From contig NZ_VUOB01000010.1 of NCBI RefSeq assembly GCF_008386585.1, positions 304,984-368,983 of the forward strand: a stretch of DNA of 64,000 bases, read 5' to 3'. The position numbers and the translations under genes are program-made. Of this stretch, positions 60,737 to 64,000 are shown one piece after another. Source of the DNA: Solihabitans fulvus. GTDB lineage: Bacteria > Actinomycetota > Actinomycetes > Mycobacteriales > Pseudonocardiaceae. Numbering within the stretch: the first letter of the stretch is position 1; every line of letters begins with the position of its first letter. A model generated the notes under the pieces. It had not been told where the DNA came from and made no database searches. It saw only the letters and a program-made list of their open reading frames with translations.

Positions 60737-61768
60737 TCAGCTGACGAGGATGTCCACGTCGAGCTCGTCGAGCACCCTGGCGATCGGGTTGGCGAAGCCG
60801 TGCGTGCCGGCCGCGTTGCCGGCGAAGTAGAGCCCGACGATCCGGTTCGCCTCGTCGACCAACACTGACCCCGAGTCGCCCCGGTCGCCGAAGCCGAAGC
60901 CGGGATCGGCGGCCACCCTCAGCTGGTCGCGCAGGGTCCGCACGCCGATGCCGTCGCCGAAGTCCACCGACAGCGTCAGATCCGTGGACACCACGACGCC
61001 TGCCGTGAGTGCGGTAGTGCGGCCGCGCTTGCGCACCCTGGCGCCGACGTCCGCGACCGCGTGGCCGCGGACCGGCCCGATGTCCACGATCGACGGCTCG
61101 TACCGCACGGCCGGGTCGAGCAGCAGTGCCGCGCCGTTCACCGCGCCGGACAGCGCGGCGCGGGCCAGCGTGCCGAGCACCGTGCCCGAACACGAGCCGC
61201 CGTCGACCCTGGACGGGTGCGCCATCTCGTCCCCGACCATCCACGCGTCGTCGACGCAGGCCACGTGGAAGTTGGTCAGCGCCATCACCTGCCCGAGCCC
61301 GGTGCGGTCGGTGACCAGCGCGCCGAGCGTCCCGACGATGACGTAGTCGCCCGTCTCGGGCGCGTCCGGCGGCACCAGCCGAATCGACCGGCACGGCCCG
61401 ACGCTGATGCCGCCGACCACCACGTCGTGCCGTTCCGCGCCCAACACCGGCACGGCCAACGGCGGACCGTCCACCGGCGGGCCGTCCGCCGACAGCAGGG
61501 CCCGGTGCAGCACGACCTCGTCCTCGACCACGTCGACGGGCACGCCGCGCACCGCGGCCGGGATGAGCTGGCCGGCCGGCACCCTCTCGCGCGGCAGCTT
61601 GGCCAGCACGGACACCACGATGGCGGGCTGCCCGGTCTCTCGGCCGGCGACGGTCCGCCTGCCGATGTCCACGGCGACCACGCCCGGCAGCGCGAGAAGA
61701 TCGTCCTCGACCTCGTGCTTCACGGCTCGGATCGCGCGGCGCAGCCGCTCCTGACGGCGGTTGGTCAC
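60737..61768 (-). CDS. Trypsin-like serine protease domain protein without signal peptide
   Basis: A 343-residue protein. Residues 1-90 form a basic helical start and an alpha/beta domain (LLALPGVVAVDIGRRTV... AIVVSVLAKLP). The rest looks like a chymotrypsin-fold peptidase: the histidine segment is MALTNFHVAC and the serine segment GFGFGDRGDSGSVLVDE; the aspartate is not certain. No signal peptide or membrane helix is seen, so it may act in the cytoplasm or leave by another route. GTG 61768 has GAGGAGGT upstream. Stand-alone gene on the minus strand between murB and the surface protein gene. Confidence 0.75.
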   Translation of the reverse strand: MTNRRQERLRRAIRAVKHEVEDDLLALPGVVAVDIGRRTVAGRETGQPAIVVSVLAKLPRERVPAGQLIPAAVRGVPVDVVEDEVVLHRALLSADGPPVDGPPLAVPVLGAERHDVVVGGISVGPCRSIRLVPPDAPETGDYVIVGTLGALVTDRTGLGQVMALTNFHVACVDDAWMVGDEMAHPSRVDGGSCSGTVLGTLARAALSGAVNGAALLLDPAVRYEPSIVDIGPVRGHAVADVGARVRKRGRTTALTAGVVVSTDLTLSVDFGDGIGVRTLRDQLRVAADPGFGFGDRGDSGSVLVDEANRIVGLYFAGNAAGTHGFANPIARVLDELDVDILVS

Positions 61769-61882
61769 GGCGACCTCCTCGACCTGATGAAGCCCCCACC
61801 ACTATCAAACACGCGTGGTCAGGCCAAGGTCACTTGGAGTCACCCATTCAGCGGTTCAACCGGACAGGACAGCCGGAACTGC

Positions 61883-62974
61883 CTAGATGACGCAGCCGAC
61901 CAGCACCGGCTCGGGGTGCAGCTCGACCCCGAACGCCTGGCGCACGCCGTCCCGCACCTCGCGCGCCAGCTCCAGCAGGTCCTCGGTGCTCGCCGAGCCC
62001 CGGTTGGTCAGCGCCAGCGTGTGCTTGGTCGACAGCGACACCCGGCCGCCCGGCCCGAGGTGCCCCCTGCCGAAGCCGGCGCGCTCGATCAGCCACGCGG
62101 CCGACAGCTTCACCAGGCCGCCGTCGGCGGGGTAGCGGGGCACCTGGACGTCCTCGCCGAGCCGCCGCGCGATCCTGATCAGCACGCCGGACAGGGTGGC
62201 CTGGTCGAGCACCGGGTTGGTGAAGAACGAGCCGGCGCTCCAGGTGTCGTTGTCGGCCTCGTCGAGCACCATGCCCTTGCCCCGCCGCAGTTCCAGCACC
62301 GCCTGCCTGGCCAGTTCGGCCGGCACCCGGTCGCCGGCCGCGACCCCGAGCACCCGAGCCAGCTCGGCGTACCGGATCGGCGCGGACTCGCCGCCAGCGG
62401 TCAGCGCGAAGCGGGCCCGCAGGACCACGGCCGAGTCGGTGCCCTTGAGCCGGCTGGTGCGGTAGTCGAGGCCGAGCGAGCCGGCCAGCACGTGGTGCAC
62501 CTGGCCGCTGCGCCGGTCGAGCAGGTCGACCGACGTCAGCACCTCGGCGACCTCGACGCCGTACGCGCCGACGTTCTGCACCGGTGTCGCGCCGACCAGC
62601 CCGGGAATGCCGGACAGGCACTCGAGGCCGCCAAGCCCCTGGCTGACCGCGTAGGCCACCACGGTGTCCCAGCTCTCGCCCGCCTCGACGGTCAGCTCGA
62701 CCCTGCCGTCGCCGACCCGGTCGATCTGCCGTCCCGTCGAGGCGACCTGCACCACGGTGCCGTCGAAGCCGCCGTCCGCGACCACGAGGTTCGAGCCGCC
62801 GCCGAGCAGCAGCAGCGGCTCGCCGTCGGTGTCGGCGGCGCGGACGGCCGCCACCACCTCGGCGGCGCTGGCGGCGCGGACGAACCTGGTGGCCGGACCG
62901 CCGAGCCGCAGCGTGGTGCACTCCGCGAGTGGCACTGCGGCGCGCGCCTGAGCACTGGACAACGGGGTGGTCAC
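61883..62974 (-). CDS. murB: UDP-N-acetylenolpyruvoylglucosamine reductase
   Basis: A 363-residue FAD enzyme that completes UDP-MurNAc for peptidoglycan. Visible are TTLRLGGPATRFV, LLGGGSNLVVAD, SGIPGLVGATPVQNVGAYG, the proton-donor serine in WSAGSFFTNPV and the glutamate in HPEPVLVG. GTG 62974 (VTTPLSSAQ) is chosen because it leaves 25 bp to the divergent gene; longer starts would overlap that gene. In M. tuberculosis murB (Rv0482) is likewise followed by lprQ; here a protease and a surface protein gene intervene. Confidence 0.94.
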   Translation of the reverse strand: MTTPLSSAQARAAVPLAECTTLRLGGPATRFVRAASAAEVVAAVRAADTDGEPLLLLGGGSNLVVADGGFDGTVVQVASTGRQIDRVGDGRVELTVEAGESWDTVVAYAVSQGLGGLECLSGIPGLVGATPVQNVGAYGVEVAEVLTSVDLLDRRSGQVHHVLAGSLGLDYRTSRLKGTDSAVVLRARFALTAGGESAPIRYAELARVLGVAAGDRVPAELARQAVLELRRGKGMVLDEADNDTWSAGSFFTNPVLDQATLSGVLIRIARRLGEDVQVPRYPADGGLVKLSAAWLIERAGFGRGHLGPGGRVSLSTKHTLALTNRGSASTEDLLELAREVRDGVRQAFGVELHPEPVLVGCVI

Positions 62975-62999
62975 GGGCGTCAACGGTAGCCTCCGCGAC

Positions 63000-63506
63000 A
63001 TGGCACGCCGCATCGAGCACCTGACCACGGCCTCGTGGCCAGCGGACCGAGTTCACCACGCCCTGGTCGACCCGACGTACCTGCGCGACAGGTTGGCGGC
63101 GATCGGCGGCGTCGGCGCCGAGCTGGTCGCGCACAACGCGGCCAACGGGACGGTCGCCTACCAGCTTCGGCAGGGCGTGCCGGCGGCCGAGCTGCCGTCG
63201 ATGGCGCGCAGCTTCCTCGGCGGCGACCTGGTGATCAAGCGGGTGGAGACGTGGCGCACGGCCGGCGACGGCTACGAGGGCACGTTCGAGGCCACCATCA
63301 ACGGCGTCCCCGGCGAGGTGACCGGCACGATGAGCCTCGCCGACACCGGGTCGGGCGGCAGCGAGCTGGCGCTGCGCGGCCAGGCCAGGGTGGGCATCCC
63401 GCTGGTCGGCGGCAAGTTCGAGGAGCTGATCGTCGAACAGGTCGGCAAGCTGCTCGACAAGGAGGCCGCGTTCACCATGAGCTGGCTGGCCGAGCACCCG
63501 TCCTGA
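63000..63506 (+). CDS. DUF2505 domain protein
   Basis: A 168-residue protein of the START-like DUF2505 family (HLTTASWPADRVHHALVDPTYLRDRLAAIGG; VIKRVETWRTAGDGYEGTFEATINGVPGEVTGTMSL). Members are presumed to bind small hydrophobic ligands; no enzyme activity is known. It is divergent from murB, as is Rv0481c in M. tuberculosis. ATG 63000; the stop shares a base with the next start (TGATG). Confidence 0.88.
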   Translation: MARRIEHLTTASWPADRVHHALVDPTYLRDRLAAIGGVGAELVAHNAANGTVAYQLRQGVPAAELPSMARSFLGGDLVIKRVETWRTAGDGYEGTFEATINGVPGEVTGTMSLADTGSGGSELALRGQARVGIPLVGGKFEELIVEQVGKLLDKEAAFTMSWLAEHPS

Positions 63507-64000
63507 TGGCCCGCAAGCCCCGCCTCGCGGCCGGTCGGGCGCGCGCGCTCGGCCTGCCGACCAGGGGCACCACCAACCAGAACCGGCTGCGCAGGGTGGA
63601 CAGGTGGCTGGTCGGCACGCCCATGGTCGCGCAGGCGCTGCGCGCGTCGGCCGACCCGCTGGTGGTCGATCTCGGCTACGGCGCGTCGCCGGTGACCACG
63701 GTGGAGCTGGCCGCGCGGCTGCGCGCGGTGCGGCCGGACCTGCGCGTGCTCGGCCTCGAACTGGACCCCGAGCGGGTCGCGGCCGGCGAGGCCGCCGCCG
63801 ACCCGCCGAGGCTGGAGTTCCGGCGCGGCGGGTTCGAGCTGGCCGGCCGGCGGCCGACGCTGCTGCGCGCGTTCAACGTCCTGCGGCAGTACGAGGAGGC
63901 CGACGCGCTGGCCGCGTGGGCCACCATGCTGGCGCGGCTCGCGCCCGGCGGGCTGCTGGTGGAGGGCACCTGCGACGAGATCGGCCGACGGTGCTCCTGG
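63506..64000 (+). CDS. Class I SAM-dependent methyltransferase, 5' part
   Basis: The first 165 codons of a gene cut by the window end. MARKPRLAAGRARALGLPTRG is followed by a methyltransferase core: motif I DLGYGASPVTTVELAARL, motif II-like LGLELDPERVAAG, and LARLAPGGLLVEGTCDEIGRR. It is coupled to the DUF2505 gene by TGATG. The substrate cannot be judged from this fragment. Confidence 0.85.
   Translation, partial: MARKPRLAAGRARALGLPTRGTTNQNRLRRVDRWLVGTPMVAQALRASADPLVVDLGYGASPVTTVELAARLRAVRPDLRVLGLELDPERVAAGEAAADPPRLEFRRGGFELAGRRPTLLRAFNVLRQYEEADALAAWATMLARLAPGGLLVEGTCDEIGRRCSW

Noticed and set aside
1..64000. CRISPR arrays, tRNA/rRNA genes, prophage or biosynthetic megaenzyme genes
   Set aside because: No regularly spaced direct repeats, no tRNA cloverleaf-like stretch, no rRNA sequence, and no phage structural or PKS/NRPS domains were seen. 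Very short RNAs could be missed by eye.

Overview
The window is high-G+C actinobacterial DNA, most likely from a mycelial member of the Pseudonocardiales (inference). The mycothiol gene mshA, the senX3/regX3 and ppx/proC/bS22 neighbourhoods and the murB-lprQ pair follow the order known from Mycobacterium tuberculosis (roughly Rv0482 to Rv0530). The rex-hemACDB cluster and the BldC, BldN-like and RsbN-like genes are instead typical of sporulating or filamentous actinomycetes. Translation initiation relies heavily on GTG starts and 1- or 4-base stop/start overlaps. No tRNA, rRNA, CRISPR array, phage or complete insertion sequence was seen.

Layout. Positions 1-2000: end of bldC, a small membrane protein and a MinD-like ATPase with a repeat-rich N terminus. 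Positions 2099-8035 (minus): a tightly overlapping chain hemL, histidine phosphatase, TlpA-like lipoprotein, CcdA, ResB, CcsB, which links tetrapyrrole synthesis to System II cytochrome c maturation. Positions 8082-10976: an acetyltransferase and a divergent oxidoreductase/GlxA-type regulator pair. Positions 11044-14730: a MacAB-like adaptor/ATPase/permease operon plus a fourth membrane protein. Positions 14834-18723: small membrane proteins, including a tandem array of five related four-helix proteins. Positions 18720-24523: hemB, hemD fusion, hemC, hemA and rex, preceded by a clear Rex operator at 24653-24670.

Positions 24866-32396 hold a fasciclin lipoprotein, a membrane-anchored sulfite-oxidase-like molybdoenzyme, a glutaredoxin, an acyl-CoA ligase, a BldN-like ECF sigma factor with its DUF5667 partner, and a SerB-like HAD phosphatase. 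Positions 32468-37602 hold a UPF0145 protein, an exported AOC-like protein, an acyltransferase, an epimerase, ribosomal protein bS22, an excisionase-like HTH protein and proC.

Positions 37733-42555 interrupt the conserved order and are the most accessory-looking part. They hold a large KAP-type P-loop NTPase with membrane helices between Walker A and B, a convergent orphan gene 8 bp away, a DUF5753/DUF397 regulator pair, a thioesterase, and a 172-bp MITE-like element whose target-site duplication contains the stop codon of the proline dehydrogenase gene.

Positions 42553-64000 return to conserved genes: proline dehydrogenase, a sugar-isomerase-like protein, a repeat-containing membrane protein, ppx, regX3, senX3, an aldo/keto reductase and divergent regulator, gpmA, a second CoA ligase, a DUF4349 lipoprotein, the alpha/beta hydrolase-mshA-YbjN operon, an L,D-transpeptidase lipoprotein, an LAxTG-type surface protein, a trypsin-like protease, murB, and a divergent DUF2505 protein coupled to a methyltransferase cut by the window end.
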